Origin: Phorcysia thermohydrogeniphila
Lineage (GTDB): Bacteria; Aquificota; Aquificia; Desulfurobacteriales; Desulfurobacteriaceae
Assembly (NCBI RefSeq): GCF_004339575.1
Contig: NZ_SMFV01000001.1
Span: forward strand, 62,001-126,000
Reading direction: 5' to 3'
Length of the DNA stretch: 64,000 nt
The notes beneath the pieces were generated by a model that worked only from the letters and a program-made list of their open reading frames with translations, was not told the origin of the DNA and ran no database searches. Shown piece after piece: positions 24,674-35,404 of this stretch (the first letter of the stretch is position 1; each line of letters starts with the position of its first letter). Position numbers and translations under genes: made by a program.

Positions 24674-26365
24674 CTATTTCTCAAGGAATATACTCAGGTC
24701 AATATCAAGACCGGAGTTCCTGAGCTTCCTGAGGGCTTTAGACTCTATCTGTCTAATTCTTTCCCTTGTAACCTTGAGTTCCTTCCCGACCTGCTCTAAG
24801 GTGTGTTCTGGGTAGCCGTCAAGGCCAAAGCGGAGCTTAAGGACTAAAGCTTCTCTTTCACTGAGCTGTGATAGGAGCTTTGCAACTTTTTCCTGAAGGT
24901 CCCTCTTTATGACCTCGTTTTCCGGTATGGGACTCTTGGAGTCTTCAATTAAACTTCCGAGTGTGCTGTCCTCATCGTCTCCTATGGGCGTTTCAAGGGA
25001 AACTGGCTCTTGGGCAAGCTGTAGAATTGAACGCACCTTAGAGGCTGGCATTTTAAGCCTTTCTGCAATTTCCTCAGGCTTAGGCTCTCTACCCATTTCA
25101 AGGAACATCTGGCGGGAGGTCTTTATTACCTTGTTTATCGTTTCTATCATGTGAACGGGTATCCTGATAGTTCTTGCTTGGTCTGCGATTGCCCTTGTTA
25201 TGGCCTGTCTTATCCACCAAGTTGCGTAAGTACTGAACTTGTAACCCCTCCTGTACTCAAACTTATCAACGGCTTTCATCAGGCCAATGTTACCTTCCTG
25301 TATGAGGTCAAGGAAGTGGAGCCCTCTGTTTATGTACTTTTTGGCGATGCTGACGACGAGTCTCAGGTTTGAGCGAACGAGAATCTGCTTAGCCTCTTGG
25401 GAGTCTTTTTTGTAGAAGTGGATTTTCTCTGCAAGCTTGTAGAAGACGTTACGGGGCATTTCAAGGGAATCAATTATCTGCCTGTAGGTTTCCTTTGTAT
25501 CCAAGTATTTCTTAACCATGTTCTTTATTTCTCTCGTTGTATACTTGGAGGCATCTATCTTCTCCCTTATCTCGTCCTCATCTATCCTGTGGCAAATTTC
25601 CTCAATTGGGATACCTAAGAAGGAGAGCTTTCCGCTTAGCTTCTGGAGGCTCTTTTCGCTCTTTTTGAGTATCTTGTACTTCCTGTATATTTCGTCAGCC
25701 ATAGAGTCGTAGATGGAGTAGGAAAGGGGAAGCTTGCGTAAATAGTTGTTGATTTTTGCCCAAACTTTTAGGTATTCTTTTTTTAGCTCCTCATTCTTTC
25801 TGTTTCTGTTGTACTGTTTCCGGAGTCGTTCAAGCTCCGGAAGCAGCTTCTTTATCTCGTCTACAATCGCAAAGAACTTCTTCTTCCTCTGAGCTTCTCC
25901 TCCTTCTGCAAACTCGTCGGGTGAGCGCATTATATCCCTAACTTTAACTTCGCCGCTCTTGATTTTCTCCTCAACTTCAAGGATGTAATCAAGAACTGCC
26001 CTTGTCTTTAGGAGATACCTGAGGAGAGCTTTCCTTCCTAGCTCTACCCTTTTGGCTAAGGATATTTCCTCGTGGCGTTTTAAGAGGGAGATGTTGCTCA
26101 TTTCTCTGAGGTAGAGCCTTATGGGGTCGTCGGAGCGCGGAAGGGTGTCTGGAGCGATTGTAATCTGGAGCTTTGAGAGGTCTACGTGCTCCTCTCCTTC
26201 CTTTGGTATAATGTGGATGTCAAACTCGTCCAGCTGTGTTATGAGCTCCTCTATGAGCTCTGGCGTTAGAGCCTCTTCGTCTAAATGCTCCATTAGCTCT
26301 TCAAAGGTGATGTAGCCCTTGTCCCTTCCCAGTGCTATAATCTCTTCAAAGTTTAGCCTTTCCAA
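24674..26365 (-). CDS. rpoD: Primary RNA polymerase sigma factor
   Basis: This is the housekeeping sigma-70. Region 1.2 is [10 protein letters not shown]. Region 2 contains [11 protein letters not shown]-type sequence and [40 protein letters not shown]. Region 3 has [12 protein letters not shown], and region 4.2 [27 protein letters not shown]. The start is a TTG at 26365 behind a perfect AAGGAGGT; an upstream in-frame codon at 26404 would overlap dnaG. That gives 563 aa. A charged non-conserved segment follows region 1.2. It lies downstream of dnaG, the classic dnaG-rpoD macromolecular-synthesis order. Confidence 0.96.
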   Translation of the reverse strand: MERLNFEEIIALGRDKGYITFEELMEHLDEEALTPELIEELITQLDEFDIHIIPKEGEEHVDLSKLQITIAPDTLPRSDDPIRLYLREMSNISLLKRHEEISLAKRVELGRKALLRYLLKTRAVLDYILEVEEKIKSGEVKVRDIMRSPDEFAEGGEAQRKKKFFAIVDEIKKLLPELERLRKQYNRNRKNEELKKEYLKVWAKINNYLRKLPLSYSIYDSMADEIYRKYKILKKSEKSLQKLSGKLSFLGIPIEEICHRIDEDEIREKIDASKYTTREIKNMVKKYLDTKETYRQIIDSLEMPRNVFYKLAEKIHFYKKDSQEAKQILVRSNLRLVVSIAKKYINRGLHFLDLIQEGNIGLMKAVDKFEYRRGYKFSTYATWWIRQAITRAIADQARTIRIPVHMIETINKVIKTSRQMFLEMGREPKPEEIAERLKMPASKVRSILQLAQEPVSLETPIGDDEDSTLGSLIEDSKSPIPENEVIKRDLQEKVAKLLSQLSEREALVLKLRFGLDGYPEHTLEQVGKELKVTRERIRQIESKALRKLRNSGLDIDLSIFLEK

Positions 26366-26376
26366 GGCTACCTCCT

Positions 26377-28017
26377 TTAATTGGTTGTTCTGGATAGGGC
26401 GCAAGCTAAAGCGTTAAGGTTTCCTCTCCTTAGGGAGAAAATTAGGTTCTTAAGCTCCTTTTTTTCCTTCAGGTCGTGTAGTTTCTTTAACCTCCTTTCA
26501 AGTTCCTTGCATAGAACCCTGCAGACTGCCATTTTCATCTCTTCTTCAGAGAAGTCGCTGAAGAGGACTTCCGAGATAAAGCCTGAGAGCTCCGGAAACT
26601 CCGTCTGCAGGACTGTCGGGTCCTGAAACTCTGTATTCCTGATGATTGAGTAAACCCTTGAAACCTCGTCGGAGACAAAGATGTTGGGGGAAACCTCTAA
26701 GGGGAGCTGGAATCTCTTCTCAAGGAGTGCCCTGAGGAAGGCCTTTTCGTGAGGAGGAACGGGGTTTTCGGCTGTCTCTTCCCTTAGTCGGCTTAAAGCT
26801 CCTGTGTTAAGCCTTATCCAGTGTTCGTCAATGCCAAATTCGGCAGAGAGCTTTGATACGTAGCGCTTGTAGATGAAAGGATTGAGGGCTTTCAGTGGAG
26901 CTATGGCCTGTGCTATTTCCCTGAGGACAGCGGGCTTCTCTTGGTCGCTCAGAAGTTTAACGGTCTGGATGCTCCAGTCTATAAAGGTAAGGGGGGAAAG
27001 AATGAGTTTCCTTAGCTCTGAGGGGTTTTCCTTAGCCATAGAGTCGGGGTCTTCGCTTTCTGGGAGCTGGACGACTAAGGGTTCAACTCCTCTCTGGAGG
27101 AATAGCCCGGCGCTCCTTATCGTTGCCTTCCTGCCGGCGCTGTCGCCGTCAAACATTAGGATTGGGCTTTCTGTGTAGCGTTTGATTATTTTGGCGTGGT
27201 TTTCAGTTAGAGAAGTCCCCATTGGGGCTACAGCGTTCTTTACTCCAATCTGGTGAAGGCTTATTACGTCAAAGTAACCCTCAACGATGATGGCTTTTTT
27301 CTCTTTCAGTATCGTCTCCCTTGACTGGTAGAAGCCGTAGAGGGTGGAATTTTTCTTGAAGATGGAGCTCTCAGGGCTGTTTACGTACTTAGGAAGGGAG
27401 CTATCACTTTTAAGCGTTCTTCCAGCAAAGGCTATTACTTTCCCCGAGTGGCTGAATATCGGAATTATGAGGCGTTCGGCGAAGAACTCTTTCCCCCTTT
27501 CATTTATAAGTCCGAGCTCCTTAGCAATTTCTGCTTTAATATTTAGCTTCCTTGAATAACCCCGCGGGGCAAAGCCTATCAAGAACCTCTCTGCCTCTTT
27601 TGGAGAGATACCTCTTTGCTCTATGTATTGAGAGACTTGGGAGAGCTGTGAGTGAAAGTACTTCGCTGCCTTGAAACCGGCTTCTTCAATTACAGCTACC
27701 TTATCGTCTTCTGTGAAGCTTGTTGGAATTTCTATACCTGCAAGCTCTGCTACCCTTTTTACTGCCTCTACGAACGATAGGTTTTCGTACTTTTCAACGA
27801 ATGTTATGGCGTTCCCGCCTATTCCGCAGCCGAAACACTTGAATATCTGTTTTTCTGGGCTTACGACGAAGGAGGGGGTCTTCTCAGGGTGGAAGGGACA
27901 GAGGGCTGTAAAGTTCCTTCCAACCTGTTTGAGGGATAGGTAGTGGGATACTATATCAACGATGTCTACCCGAGAGAGAAGCTCCTGAATAAAAGAGTGG
28001 GGGATTTTTCTCCCCAA
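26377..28017 (-). CDS. dnaG: DNA primase
   Basis: DnaG makes RNA primers at the replication fork. The N-terminal zinc domain has [11 protein letters not shown] and KCFGCGIGG (CHCC ligands). The RNA-polymerase core has [19 protein letters not shown], and the Toprim motifs are [10 protein letters not shown] and [10 protein letters not shown]. The C-terminal helicase-binding region is short and divergent. The start is a TTG (28017) after GAGGTGAT. At 546 aa it is slightly short of the E. coli protein. Eleven bases separate it from rpoD. Confidence 0.95.
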   Translation of the reverse strand: MGRKIPHSFIQELLSRVDIVDIVSHYLSLKQVGRNFTALCPFHPEKTPSFVVSPEKQIFKCFGCGIGGNAITFVEKYENLSFVEAVKRVAELAGIEIPTSFTEDDKVAVIEEAGFKAAKYFHSQLSQVSQYIEQRGISPKEAERFLIGFAPRGYSRKLNIKAEIAKELGLINERGKEFFAERLIIPIFSHSGKVIAFAGRTLKSDSSLPKYVNSPESSIFKKNSTLYGFYQSRETILKEKKAIIVEGYFDVISLHQIGVKNAVAPMGTSLTENHAKIIKRYTESPILMFDGDSAGRKATIRSAGLFLQRGVEPLVVQLPESEDPDSMAKENPSELRKLILSPLTFIDWSIQTVKLLSDQEKPAVLREIAQAIAPLKALNPFIYKRYVSKLSAEFGIDEHWIRLNTGALSRLREETAENPVPPHEKAFLRALLEKRFQLPLEVSPNIFVSDEVSRVYSIIRNTEFQDPTVLQTEFPELSGFISEVLFSDFSEEEMKMAVCRVLCKELERRLKKLHDLKEKKELKNLIFSLRRGNLNALACALSRTTN

Positions 28018-28079
28018 TTATATCACCTCATTCAAGGTCTAAAGTGCCTATCTAAAAATTATTCGTGAGGGTGTTAAAG

Positions 28080-28553
28080 TCAACTTTCCATTTTCTTGCC
28101 TAAATAGTGGTGGAGCACAAGGAGAAGACAACCAAGAAAGACGCAGGTATCGGCTACGTTGAAGGTAGGGTAGTGATAGTTCCCGATATAGAAATCAAAG
28201 AAATCTATAACCTTCCCGTGAAGTATCCTGTCGTAGAGGTTTCCTACGGCTCCCCCAAGTATTAGTCCGAGACCGGTTATGTTTAGTTTGTCCTTGGTTT
28301 CCTTAAAAAGGCCGTAGTAGAGAATAACTACTACTATTAAGATGGGAATAACTATCAGGAAGAGCTTTCTAAGAATTTCGTTCCCAGAAGACAGAATGCT
28401 GAAAGCAGCTCCGGGATTTTCTGCGTACCTCAGGCTGAAAAAGTGGGGGATAACTGTGACAGACTTACCGTAGAGAAACTTTACGGCAAGGAATTTTGTA
28501 ACCCTGTCAAGGACAAAAGAAAAAAGTGCGGCTGCTAAAAAGAGTTTCTTCAA
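28080..28553 (-). CDS. lspA: Lipoprotein signal peptidase (signal peptidase II)
   Basis: LspA removes signal peptides from prolipoproteins in the inner membrane; several lipoprotein substrates are encoded here. The catalytic Asp pair is in GNLYDRILHGKVIDFFDF and FNVADTCVF, and RYAENPGAAFS is also typical. Four membrane segments are visible. I prefer the TTG at 28553 (MKKLFLAAALF) because GGAG lies seven bases upstream; a GTG at 28598 has no ribosome site and would add a basic 15-residue tail. Confidence 0.93.
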   Translation of the reverse strand: MKKLFLAAALFSFVLDRVTKFLAVKFLYGKSVTVIPHFFSLRYAENPGAAFSILSSGNEILRKLFLIVIPILIVVVILYYGLFKETKDKLNITGLGLILGGAVGNLYDRILHGKVIDFFDFYIGNYHYPTFNVADTCVFLGCLLLVLHHYLGKKMES

Positions 28554-28591
28554 CCCTTTTCTCCGCTTTCTGCTGAGGTGTGGTGGAAATT

Positions 28592-29179
28592 TTAGCACGA
28601 AGCAAACCGGTGGACGATATCAGAGAGCCAGTGGAAGATAATTGGAGCTCCTATTGACCTACTCCTCTCAAAGAGCCATCCCATGACGAGGGAGGGAAAG
28701 AAAACCTTAAACATAGAAGGGTCGTAGTATATGAGGGAGTGGGCCGTAGCAAAGAGGAAACTTGAAACGAAATTGGCCTTTGAGATAAAGGGCAGGAAAG
28801 GCTCGTTCTCCATCTCTGAGTATAGGTAACCCCTAAAGAAGACTTCCTCTGAAATAGCTACCGATAGATAGAAAAGGGCTAAGTTGAGGAGCTCTTCCAC
28901 TTCAACCTGTCTATAGCCTGTAGCTAAACCACATAAAAGGGTGTAAACAGGCAGAATAACGGCTGAAGCACCAATTCCCCACTTTAAACCGGAAAGGAAA
29001 TTTTTAAACCCGAGCTCTTCTGGTGATTTTCTAAGGAGCAGGACAGGAATTCCGACCATTACGGCAGTGTTAACTACCCCGGCATAGTTGGGGAAGAAAC
29101 GTAACGTCACTGCTGCAACGAGGATGACTAAAAAGTAAAACTTGATAAAGGTGCAGCTCTTACACCTTTTAAATCGCAA
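28592..29179 (-). CDS. CPBP-family intramembrane glutamic-type protease
   Basis: This 195-aa membrane protein has the CPBP (Rce1/Abi) motifs: EEVFFRG (motif 1), FATAHSLIY (motif 2) and IIFHWLSDI (motif 3). The glutamates and histidines needed for catalysis are present. Six or so hydrophobic helices fit the fold. Bacterial members process bacteriocins, surface proteins or anti-sigma factors, or confer immunity; the substrate here is not indicated. A TTG start follows GGGGTGA. It lies upstream of lspA. Confidence 0.85.
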   Translation of the reverse strand: MRFKRCKSCTFIKFYFLVILVAAVTLRFFPNYAGVVNTAVMVGIPVLLLRKSPEELGFKNFLSGLKWGIGASAVILPVYTLLCGLATGYRQVEVEELLNLALFYLSVAISEEVFFRGYLYSEMENEPFLPFISKANFVSSFLFATAHSLIYYDPSMFKVFFPSLVMGWLFERSRSIGAPIIFHWLSDIVHRFASC

Positions 29180-29236
29180 AGCTTCACCCCGTTTGTTAAA
29201 ATTCTCAAAGCTACATTATGGCTTAAGGAGAGGAAA

Positions 29237-29497
29237 ATGGCAAACTACGCTGTTAAAGTTTACATCAGCTACAGGAAAGGTGTCCTTGACCCTCAGGGAG
29301 TTGCCGTAGAAAAGGCCGCCCACAGCTTAGGATTTGAGAAGGTTAAGAACGTAAGGGTAGGAAAGTACGTAACGATGGAGATTGAGGCAGACTCCATGGA
29401 GGAGGTAAAGAGGGAAGTAGAGGAGATGGCGGCCAAGTTCTTGGTCAACCCTGTAATTGAGGAGTACACATTTGAAGTAGAAGAGGTGAAGGAATGA
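29237..29497 (+). CDS. purS: Phosphoribosylformylglycinamidine synthase subunit PurS
   Basis: PurS is the small bridging subunit that connects PurL and PurQ in the three-part FGAM synthase of purine synthesis. The 86-aa protein has the family pattern [20 protein letters not shown], a Leu-Gly-Phe turn, and [23 protein letters not shown] precedes the ATG. Its stop overlaps the purQ start by 4 nt. PurL must be elsewhere. Confidence 0.95.
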   Translation: MANYAVKVYISYRKGVLDPQGVAVEKAAHSLGFEKVKNVRVGKYVTMEIEADSMEEVKREVEEMAAKFLVNPVIEEYTFEVEEVKE

Positions 29498-30186
29498 GGT
29501 TTGGAATACCCGTCTATCCCGGAAGCAACTGCGATAGAGACGTTGGCTGGGTTGTAGAGAAAGTTCTCGGCCACGAGGTTAGGTACCTGTGGCATAGGGA
29601 GATAGACCTATCGGGGATAGACTGCGTTATTATTCCCGGTGGCTTCTCCTACGGCGATTACCTAAGAGCTGGCGCAATGGCAAAACTCTCCCCCGTTACA
29701 GAGGCCATCTGTGAGTTTGCCGAAAAAGGTGGCCTTGTAATGGGCATCTGCAACGGCTTTCAGATACTCCTTGAGGCAGGGTTACTTCCGGGAGCAATGC
29801 TTCCAAACAAGACCCTCTCCTTTATCTGCGAGTTTGTCCACCTCAGGGTAGAGAACAACCAGACGCCCTTTACGAGCCTTTACGAGAAGGGAGAAGTTAT
29901 CAGAATCCCAATTGCTCACGCTGAGGGTAACTACACCTGCAGTCCAGAAGTCTTAAAGGAGCTTGAAGAGAACGGTCAGGTTGTCGTAAGGTACTGCTCT
30001 CCAGAAGGGGAAGTTTCAGAAGAGTTCAATCCTAACGGTTCTTTAAATAACATTGCCGGTATCTGCAATAAAAGAGGGAACGTTTTTGGACTGATGCCTC
30101 ACCCTGAGAGGGCTGCTGAGGCTATCTTGGGCTCAACAGACGGCTACCGTATGTTTGAATCTATAGTTAAGTCTGTCCTTGCCTGA
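29494..30186 (+). CDS. purQ: Phosphoribosylformylglycinamidine synthase subunit PurQ
   Basis: PurQ is the glutaminase that feeds ammonia to PurL. The class I amidotransferase triad is clear: the nucleophile Cys in MGICNGFQ, and the His and Glu in [16 protein letters not shown]-type sequence ([10 protein letters not shown]) and [15 protein letters not shown] are typical. Its 230 aa is normal. ATGA coupling with purS is direct evidence of co-translation. kdsB follows 16 nt downstream. Confidence 0.96.
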   Translation: MRFGIPVYPGSNCDRDVGWVVEKVLGHEVRYLWHREIDLSGIDCVIIPGGFSYGDYLRAGAMAKLSPVTEAICEFAEKGGLVMGICNGFQILLEAGLLPGAMLPNKTLSFICEFVHLRVENNQTPFTSLYEKGEVIRIPIAHAEGNYTCSPEVLKELEENGQVVVRYCSPEGEVSEEFNPNGSLNNIAGICNKRGNVFGLMPHPERAAEAILGSTDGYRMFESIVKSVLA

Positions 30187-30202
30187 TTTTCTTGGAGGTG
30201 GC

Positions 30203-30928
30203 GTGGAGGACTTTCTGATAGCTATTCCTGCAAGACTCCGCTCTTCCCGCCTTCCTGAAAAGCCCTTGCAGGAGCTCTGCGGTAAACCCTTAATTGTCTG
30301 GGTCGTTGAGGCTTGCAGGAGAATAACTGATAACGTCCTCGTTGCAACGGACAGCAAAAAGGTAGCCAGCGTCGTTAGAGGGTGTGGCGTAGAGGCAGTT
30401 TTGACCCCTTCGGAGCTCCCAAGTGGAACTGATAGAATCTGGGAAGCCGTTAAAAAACTTGACGTTAACTACATAGTCAACGTTCAGGGAGACGAGCCTT
30501 TTGTAAAACAGGAGCACGTCCTACCTATAGTTGAAGCTTTAAAGAGTGGTGAGGAGTACGCAACGGTTGCCACCCCTTTTAAGAGCTTAGAGGAAGTTCA
30601 GAATCCCAACAACGTTAAAGTTATCCGCGATAAAAACGGCCACGCCATCTACTTTTCAAGAAGCGTTATTCCTTTTGTAAGGGATGGGGAGCTCCCTCCC
30701 AGCGACTACCTAAAACATATAGGTATTTACGGCTACACAAAAGGAGCCCTCAGGCGCTTTGTAAACTGGCCGGAGGGTTTTTTGGAGAGAACCGAAAAGT
30801 TGGAACAGCTCCGTATTTTGGAGAACGGGTATAAAATTCACGTCTCAGTAGTTGAGAGCTCTCTCGTTGGAATAGACACCTACGAGGATTTAAAGAAGGC
30901 CGAAAAAATACTAAAAGAGGAACGGTAA
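30203..30928 (+). CDS. kdsB: CMP-KDO synthetase
   Basis: KdsB activates 3-deoxy-manno-octulosonate with CTP for lipopolysaccharide synthesis, supporting a diderm cell. Motifs are [15 protein letters not shown] (nucleotide site), [24 protein letters not shown] and [16 protein letters not shown] start at the GTG at 30203 because GGAGGTG sits just upstream; an in-frame TTG at 30179 overlaps purQ and has no such site. The stop shares a base with the pyrG start. The next gene, pyrG, makes its substrate CTP. Confidence 0.93.
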   Translation: MEDFLIAIPARLRSSRLPEKPLQELCGKPLIVWVVEACRRITDNVLVATDSKKVASVVRGCGVEAVLTPSELPSGTDRIWEAVKKLDVNYIVNVQGDEPFVKQEHVLPIVEALKSGEEYATVATPFKSLEEVQNPNNVKVIRDKNGHAIYFSRSVIPFVRDGELPPSDYLKHIGIYGYTKGALRRFVNWPEGFLERTEKLEQLRILENGYKIHVSVVESSLVGIDTYEDLKKAEKILKEER

Positions 30929-32547
30929 TGGCTTCAAAGCTGATATTCGTAACAGGTGGAGTCCTCTCTTCCATCGGTAAAGGTATCACGGCGTCTTCCA
31001 TAGGAACGCTCTTAGAGAGTAGAGGCTTTAAAGTAACCATTCAGAAGCTTGACCCCTACCTAAACGTTGACGCCGGAACTATGAACCCCTACCAGCACGG
31101 TGAAGTCTACGTAACCGACGACGGAGCAGAGACCGACCTTGACCTTGGCCACTACGAGCGCTTTACAAACGCCACTATGAAGAGGATAAACAACATTACC
31201 TCCGGGCAGATATATCAGGAGATTATCCAGAAGGAGAGAAAGGGAGAGTTCTTAGGAGGAACGGTTCAGGTTATTCCCCACGTTACGAACCTGATTAAGG
31301 AGAAAATCCGTCAACTTATGTCCTCAGACGTTGACGTTGTTATAGTGGAAGTTGGTGGAACGGTTGGAGACATTGAGGGACTGCCCTTCTTAGAGGCGAT
31401 AAGACAGCTCGGAATGGAGGTTGGAAGGACAAACGCGATATACATCCACGTAACCTACGTTCCCTACGTAAAGTCTGCCGGAGAGCTAAAGACAAAGCCT
31501 ACCCAGCACTCAATTAAGGAGCTCCGCGCTATCGGTATCCAGCCAGACATAATCGTATGCCGTGCAGAGCGCTCTATCCCTCAGTCTGTAAAACGTAAAA
31601 TAGCCCTCTTTGCAAACCTTAAAGAGCACGAGATTATTACCGCAAAGGACCTTCCGACTATCTATGAGGTTCCCCTCGTTCTTCAGAAAGAGAGAATTGA
31701 CGAGCTAATAATTGAGAAGCTTCAGCTTCCTGTAACTAAGGAGGCAGACCTTTCTGAGTGGAAGGATTTTGTCGCAAGGGTGAAGAAGCCCTCAAAGGGT
31801 AGCGTAAAGGTGGCAGTTGTCGGGAAATACATAGAGCTCCCCGACGCCTACAAGAGTATCATTGAGGCCTTTGTCCACGCAGGGGCTGCAAACGACGTAA
31901 GGGTTGAAATCAAGTGGGTAAGTGCAGAGGAGCTTGACGAGAAAGAGCCGGAGGAGTTCCTCTCTGATGTCTCTGGTATCCTCGTCCCCGGTGGATTCGG
32001 TGAGAGGGGCGTTGAAGGGAAAATAAAAGCCGTTAGGTTTGCAAGGGAGAACAAAATTCCCTTCTTCGGTATATGCCTTGGAATGCAGTGTGCAGTTATT
32101 GAGTTTGCAAGGAACGTTGCAGGCTTAAAAGATGCTCACAGCGCTGAGTTTAGCTCCACAACCCCTTATCCCGTCATTGACCTTATGGAGGAGCAGAAAG
32201 GAGTCAAAGAGAAAGGCGGAACGATGCGCCTTGGTGCTTACCCTTGCGTCCTAAAGGAGGGAACTTTCAGCTACAGGGCTTACGGACAAAAGGAGATTTC
32301 TGAGAGGCATAGACACCGCTACGAGTTTAACAACAAGTTTAGGGACGTTTTAGAGAAGGCAGGCCTTGTGATAGCCGGAACTTCCCCAGATGGAAACCTC
32401 GTTGAGGTGATAGAGATTAAGGACCACCCTTGGTTTGTTGCCGTTCAGTACCATCCAGAGTTTAAGTCAAGGCCAAGGAATCCCCATCCTCTCTTTGTTG
32501 ACTTTGTCAAGGCTGCTATGGAGTTAGAGGAGAAGTTTGGAGGTTAG
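30928..32547 (+). CDS. pyrG: CTP synthase
   Basis: PyrG aminates UTP to CTP with glutamine. The N-terminal synthetase domain starts [14 protein letters not shown] (P-loop) and contains [11 protein letters not shown]. The C-terminal class I glutaminase has [16 protein letters not shown] (nucleophile Cys) and VQYHPEF with its Glu. Its 539 aa is full length. It overlaps kdsB by one base and murB by 11 nt. Confidence 0.97.
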   Translation: MASKLIFVTGGVLSSIGKGITASSIGTLLESRGFKVTIQKLDPYLNVDAGTMNPYQHGEVYVTDDGAETDLDLGHYERFTNATMKRINNITSGQIYQEIIQKERKGEFLGGTVQVIPHVTNLIKEKIRQLMSSDVDVVIVEVGGTVGDIEGLPFLEAIRQLGMEVGRTNAIYIHVTYVPYVKSAGELKTKPTQHSIKELRAIGIQPDIIVCRAERSIPQSVKRKIALFANLKEHEIITAKDLPTIYEVPLVLQKERIDELIIEKLQLPVTKEADLSEWKDFVARVKKPSKGSVKVAVVGKYIELPDAYKSIIEAFVHAGAANDVRVEIKWVSAEELDEKEPEEFLSDVSGILVPGGFGERGVEGKIKAVRFARENKIPFFGICLGMQCAVIEFARNVAGLKDAHSAEFSSTTPYPVIDLMEEQKGVKEKGGTMRLGAYPCVLKEGTFSYRAYGQKEISERHRHRYEFNNKFRDVLEKAGLVIAGTSPDGNLVEVIEIKDHPWFVAVQYHPEFKSRPRNPHPLFVDFVKAAMELEEKFGG

Positions 32548-33364
32548 GGAGCTCTCGGCAAAAGAGCTAACAACCATCGGGATAGGTTCTTCCTATCCCG
32601 TTTATTTTCCTGAGAACTTAGAGGAGCTTAAGAGCCTTTTAAGGAACGAGGACATATTCATCATCGGCGGTGGGTCTAACACAGTCCTCTCTGAGAAATT
32701 AAATAGGAAGTTCGTAAGCCTTAGGAAGTTTAGGAACATTCTTCTTGAAGAAGACAGAATCACCGTTGGAGCAGGGGTTAAACTGAGTGAACTCTTGGCT
32801 CTTCAAATTCAAAAGAAATTCTCCCTCTTTGAATTCCTTGCTGGGATTCCAAAAGCTACAGTTGGGGGACTTGTAGCCCAGAATGCTGGCGCTTTCGGCC
32901 ACGAGATAAAGGATAGATTGGTAGAGGTAAAGTTTTTAAGCCGAGAAACCTTAGAGGTTGAGGTCCTAAGGGATTTTTCTGAGTTTGGTTACAGGAAATC
33001 ACCTTTTCCCGAGCTTGGTGCTGTTGTTGAGGCCACCTTTAAAATATTTCACTCTCAAAAAGTAAAAGAAGAAATGAAGAAGTTTGTGAGCTTACGCTTG
33101 GAAAAACAACCTCCCTTTTACCTAAGAACTGCCGGTTCTACATTTAAGAACCCTCCCGGCGACTCTGCAGGTAGACTCCTTGACCTTGCCGGCCTTAAAG
33201 GTTTCAGTGTAGGAGGGGTGAAGTTTTCAGAGTTCCACGCCAACTTCATAGTAAACGAGGGAGGGAGTTTTAGCGAGTTCTTAGAGCTCGTTGAGATGGG
33301 AAGAAAGAAGGTAAAAGAAAAATTTGGTGTAGACCTTGAACTGGAGGTAAGAGTGATTACTTGA
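32537..33364 (+). CDS. murB: UDP-N-acetylenolpyruvoylglucosamine reductase
   Basis: MurB is the FAD/NADPH enzyme that completes UDP-MurNAc for peptidoglycan. It has the FAD-binding GGGSNTVLS, the [21 protein letters not shown] segment, and the substrate/catalytic stretch [11 protein letters not shown]-type ([14 protein letters not shown]). The C-terminal Glu region is VNEGG. The short form (275 aa) looks type II, without the extra Tyr loop. The TTG start follows AGAGGAG inside pyrG. Confidence 0.92.
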   Translation: MEVRELSAKELTTIGIGSSYPVYFPENLEELKSLLRNEDIFIIGGGSNTVLSEKLNRKFVSLRKFRNILLEEDRITVGAGVKLSELLALQIQKKFSLFEFLAGIPKATVGGLVAQNAGAFGHEIKDRLVEVKFLSRETLEVEVLRDFSEFGYRKSPFPELGAVVEATFKIFHSQKVKEEMKKFVSLRLEKQPPFYLRTAGSTFKNPPGDSAGRLLDLAGLKGFSVGGVKFSEFHANFIVNEGGSFSEFLELVEMGRKKVKEKFGVDLELEVRVIT

Positions 33365-33365
33365 G

Positions 33366-34508
33366 TTAGATTTTAAAAATTTCACTTAAGATGTCTTCTT
33401 CAACTTCCCGGGGTAGCCTGTTGGAGATTATGGAGGAAATCAGAGAGGTTGCGACGATTATTAATAGTAGCGAAACGTAAGTTTCTTCGTCTATTATTCC
33501 AGCTTTTAATCCGAAGAGAGAGGCAACAATTCCGAAAGTCAGCCTTAGGTTAAAGAACAGGCCAGCCAGCTTGTAAACAGCCCCTCTAAAAAGGTTTGCC
33601 GTTGCATAAACAGTTCCTATGTACTTTGTAACAAAGGCAATCGTTCCTAAGAAAAGGGAAAGGAAAATAACCTTAGGGGAAATCACTGAGAGCTTTACGG
33701 AGTAGCCGGCTTTAAAGAAGAAGAAGGGTGCTAAGAAACCGAAAATCAAAGCTTTTATTTTCCTCTCTGTAACGAAGTCCTTTTTCATGAACTCTGCAAA
33801 GAATATTCCGGTCGTGAAGGCCAAAACGGCCTCGTTTATGTGAACTGTTTCCGATAAAAATCCCAGTCCAATCAGCATAACTATTATGAAGCGGGTCTTA
33901 AACTCAATGTTGTTTTTTGCGTACCTGTCAAAGAGTTTTTCTCCCCACTTAGGGAGTCTCACGAGTAGCAGAAGGAGGGCTACTGAAAAAAGTAAGTTAT
34001 AGATGTTGATTCCTTCAAACAGGAAACTCATCGTTAGCATACTTGAAATGTCAACGACCATCGCTCCTGCAAGCAAAATCTGACCGGCCGGAAGGCGGAG
34101 GATTCTCTTCTCTTTAAGGAGGGGATAGACGAGGGCTAAGGAAGTTGTTGAGAGGGCAATACCTATGAGGACTGAAGCCTCAAAGGAGTAGTCTAATATG
34201 TAGTGGGTAACGTAAAAAATGCTGATTAGTGGGAAAAAGTAGGAGCAGAAACCTATGAATAAGCTTTTATATAGGTGTTTTCTCATAAGTTCTGGATCTG
34301 TTTCAAGGCCTGCAAAGAACATAAGTCCTAAGAGGCCAAGGTTAGAAAGAAAGTCCAGCCAGCTAAGATTTCCTAAATTAAGGGCATTTGAAGCAAATAC
34401 TCCGGCTACTATTTCAAGGATGGATGATGAAAAGCCAATTTCTAAAGCTCCAATTCCGGCTAAGATTATGAGGACGCTTACTATGAGGCTTTCGGTCTGT
34501 AGTTTCAC
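33366..34508 (-). CDS. CPA2-type Na+(K+)/H+ antiporter membrane protein
   Basis: About 12 hydrophobic segments and the KefB/NapA-type pattern identify a monovalent cation:proton antiporter. NLGLLGLMFFAGLETDPELM lies early. GIALSTTSLALVYPLLKE is the TSLA stretch where the exchanger family is often TD/SD. A discontinuous helix has VVDISSM, and AFTTGIFFAE follows. An ion-site Asp is plausible in VVDISS. There is no C-terminal TrkA domain. It would act in the inner membrane in pH or sodium homeostasis; ion specificity cannot be read. It follows a small unknown gene by 8 nt. Confidence 0.82.
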   Translation of the reverse strand: MKLQTESLIVSVLIILAGIGALEIGFSSSILEIVAGVFASNALNLGNLSWLDFLSNLGLLGLMFFAGLETDPELMRKHLYKSLFIGFCSYFFPLISIFYVTHYILDYSFEASVLIGIALSTTSLALVYPLLKEKRILRLPAGQILLAGAMVVDISSMLTMSFLFEGINIYNLLFSVALLLLLVRLPKWGEKLFDRYAKNNIEFKTRFIIVMLIGLGFLSETVHINEAVLAFTTGIFFAEFMKKDFVTERKIKALIFGFLAPFFFFKAGYSVKLSVISPKVIFLSLFLGTIAFVTKYIGTVYATANLFRGAVYKLAGLFFNLRLTFGIVASLFGLKAGIIDEETYVSLLLIIVATSLISSIISNRLPREVEEDILSEIFKI

Positions 34509-34516
34509 TTGAAAGC

Positions 34517-34741
34517 CTACACCTCTAATTCTTCAATGAAACTGTAGGAGCTCTGAGGAATTATTAGAGTCCTTCTCTTTCCACCCTCTTCCTTTATTCT
34601 TTTATACTCCGCAACGTCGCCGGTGTCAGTAAAGTAGCCGCTTACTCTAATGTGAGCATCGTTTAAAAATTCAAGCTCCTCTGCGAACATGTAAGCTCCT
34701 TCGGCACAGTTTGGAGAGAAGAATACAAGGTATACCTTCAT
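34517..34741 (-). CDS. Small conserved-looking protein, function unknown
   Basis: A 74-aa protein begins VYLVFFSPNCAEGAYMFAEELE and ends LIIPQSSYSFIEELEV. The beta-alpha start with a Cys, and charged middle, hint at a small thioredoxin- or DUF3343-like fold, but there is no CxxC. It lies 8 nt upstream of the antiporter gene and is probably co-transcribed. Good coding character and operon position support it as a real gene. I cannot name the family. Confidence 0.5.
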   Translation of the reverse strand: MKVYLVFFSPNCAEGAYMFAEELEFLNDAHIRVSGYFTDTGDVAEYKRIKEEGGKRRTLIIPQSSYSFIEELEV

Positions 34742-34824
34742 TTTCGTCCTCCGTTCTTGACTCTTAAAGCTATTTTAGCAAATTTTAAGTTTTGATAAGT
34801 TTTAAAACTTTTAAGGGTGGAGTT

Positions 34825-35400
34825 ATGAGAATAATCGGCGGTAAGTATAAGGGAAAGCGGCTAAAGTCTCTACCAAAGAGAGAGGATACAAAGCTTTTGA
34901 GGCCAACTACCGATAGGGTAAAGGAGTCTGTTTTTTCCATTCTTAACAACTACCTTGAAGGGGTAAAGTTCCTTGACCTTTTTGCCGGAACTGGAAACGT
35001 TGGCATAGAGGCACTGAGCAGGGGTGCTGCTAAAGTCATCTTTGTTGAGAACGATAAAAGGTTCTGTAAGCTTATAAGGGAAAACCTTGAAAGACTTGGA
35101 GTTGAGAAGAACAGGTATGAGATTATCTGCGATGACTACGTTAACGCCCTAAAGAGGCTGGCAAGGAGAGGAGAGAAGTTTGACTTCATCTACGCCGACC
35201 CTCCCTATGAAAAGGGTTTCTACACGAGAATAGTTCACATGGTTAAAAACTTGGGACTCCTTGATGAGGACGGCCTCCTTATGCTGGAAGAGCCAAAAAA
35301 CGACCCCTTCTTGCCGGACGATGAGGACTGGATTGTTGAGAGGAGGGGGTACGGCACAACCCTTGTAACCTTTGTTAACTTCCACCCAGACGGAGAGTGA
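34825..35400 (+). CDS. rsmD: 16S rRNA (guanine-N2)-methyltransferase RsmD
   Basis: RsmD methylates G966 of 16S rRNA. The start MRIIGGKYKGKRL matches the family exactly, preceded by GGTGGAG; upstream in-frame starts are not needed. It has LRPTTDRVKESVFSIL, the SAM site FLDLFAGTGNVGIEALSRGA, and the catalytic DPPY in IYADPPYEKG. Its 191 aa is normal. It is divergent from the small unknown gene and runs 4 nt ahead of the QueD-like gene. Confidence 0.95.
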   Translation: MRIIGGKYKGKRLKSLPKREDTKLLRPTTDRVKESVFSILNNYLEGVKFLDLFAGTGNVGIEALSRGAAKVIFVENDKRFCKLIRENLERLGVEKNRYEIICDDYVNALKRLARRGEKFDFIYADPPYEKGFYTRIVHMVKNLGLLDEDGLLMLEEPKNDPFLPDDEDWIVERRGYGTTLVTFVNFHPDGE

Positions 35401-35404
35401 TGCC

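Noticed and set aside
29180-29236. A purine riboswitch ahead of purS-purQ
   Set aside because: The gap is only 57 bp, with no room for the aptamer and no matching conserved bases.
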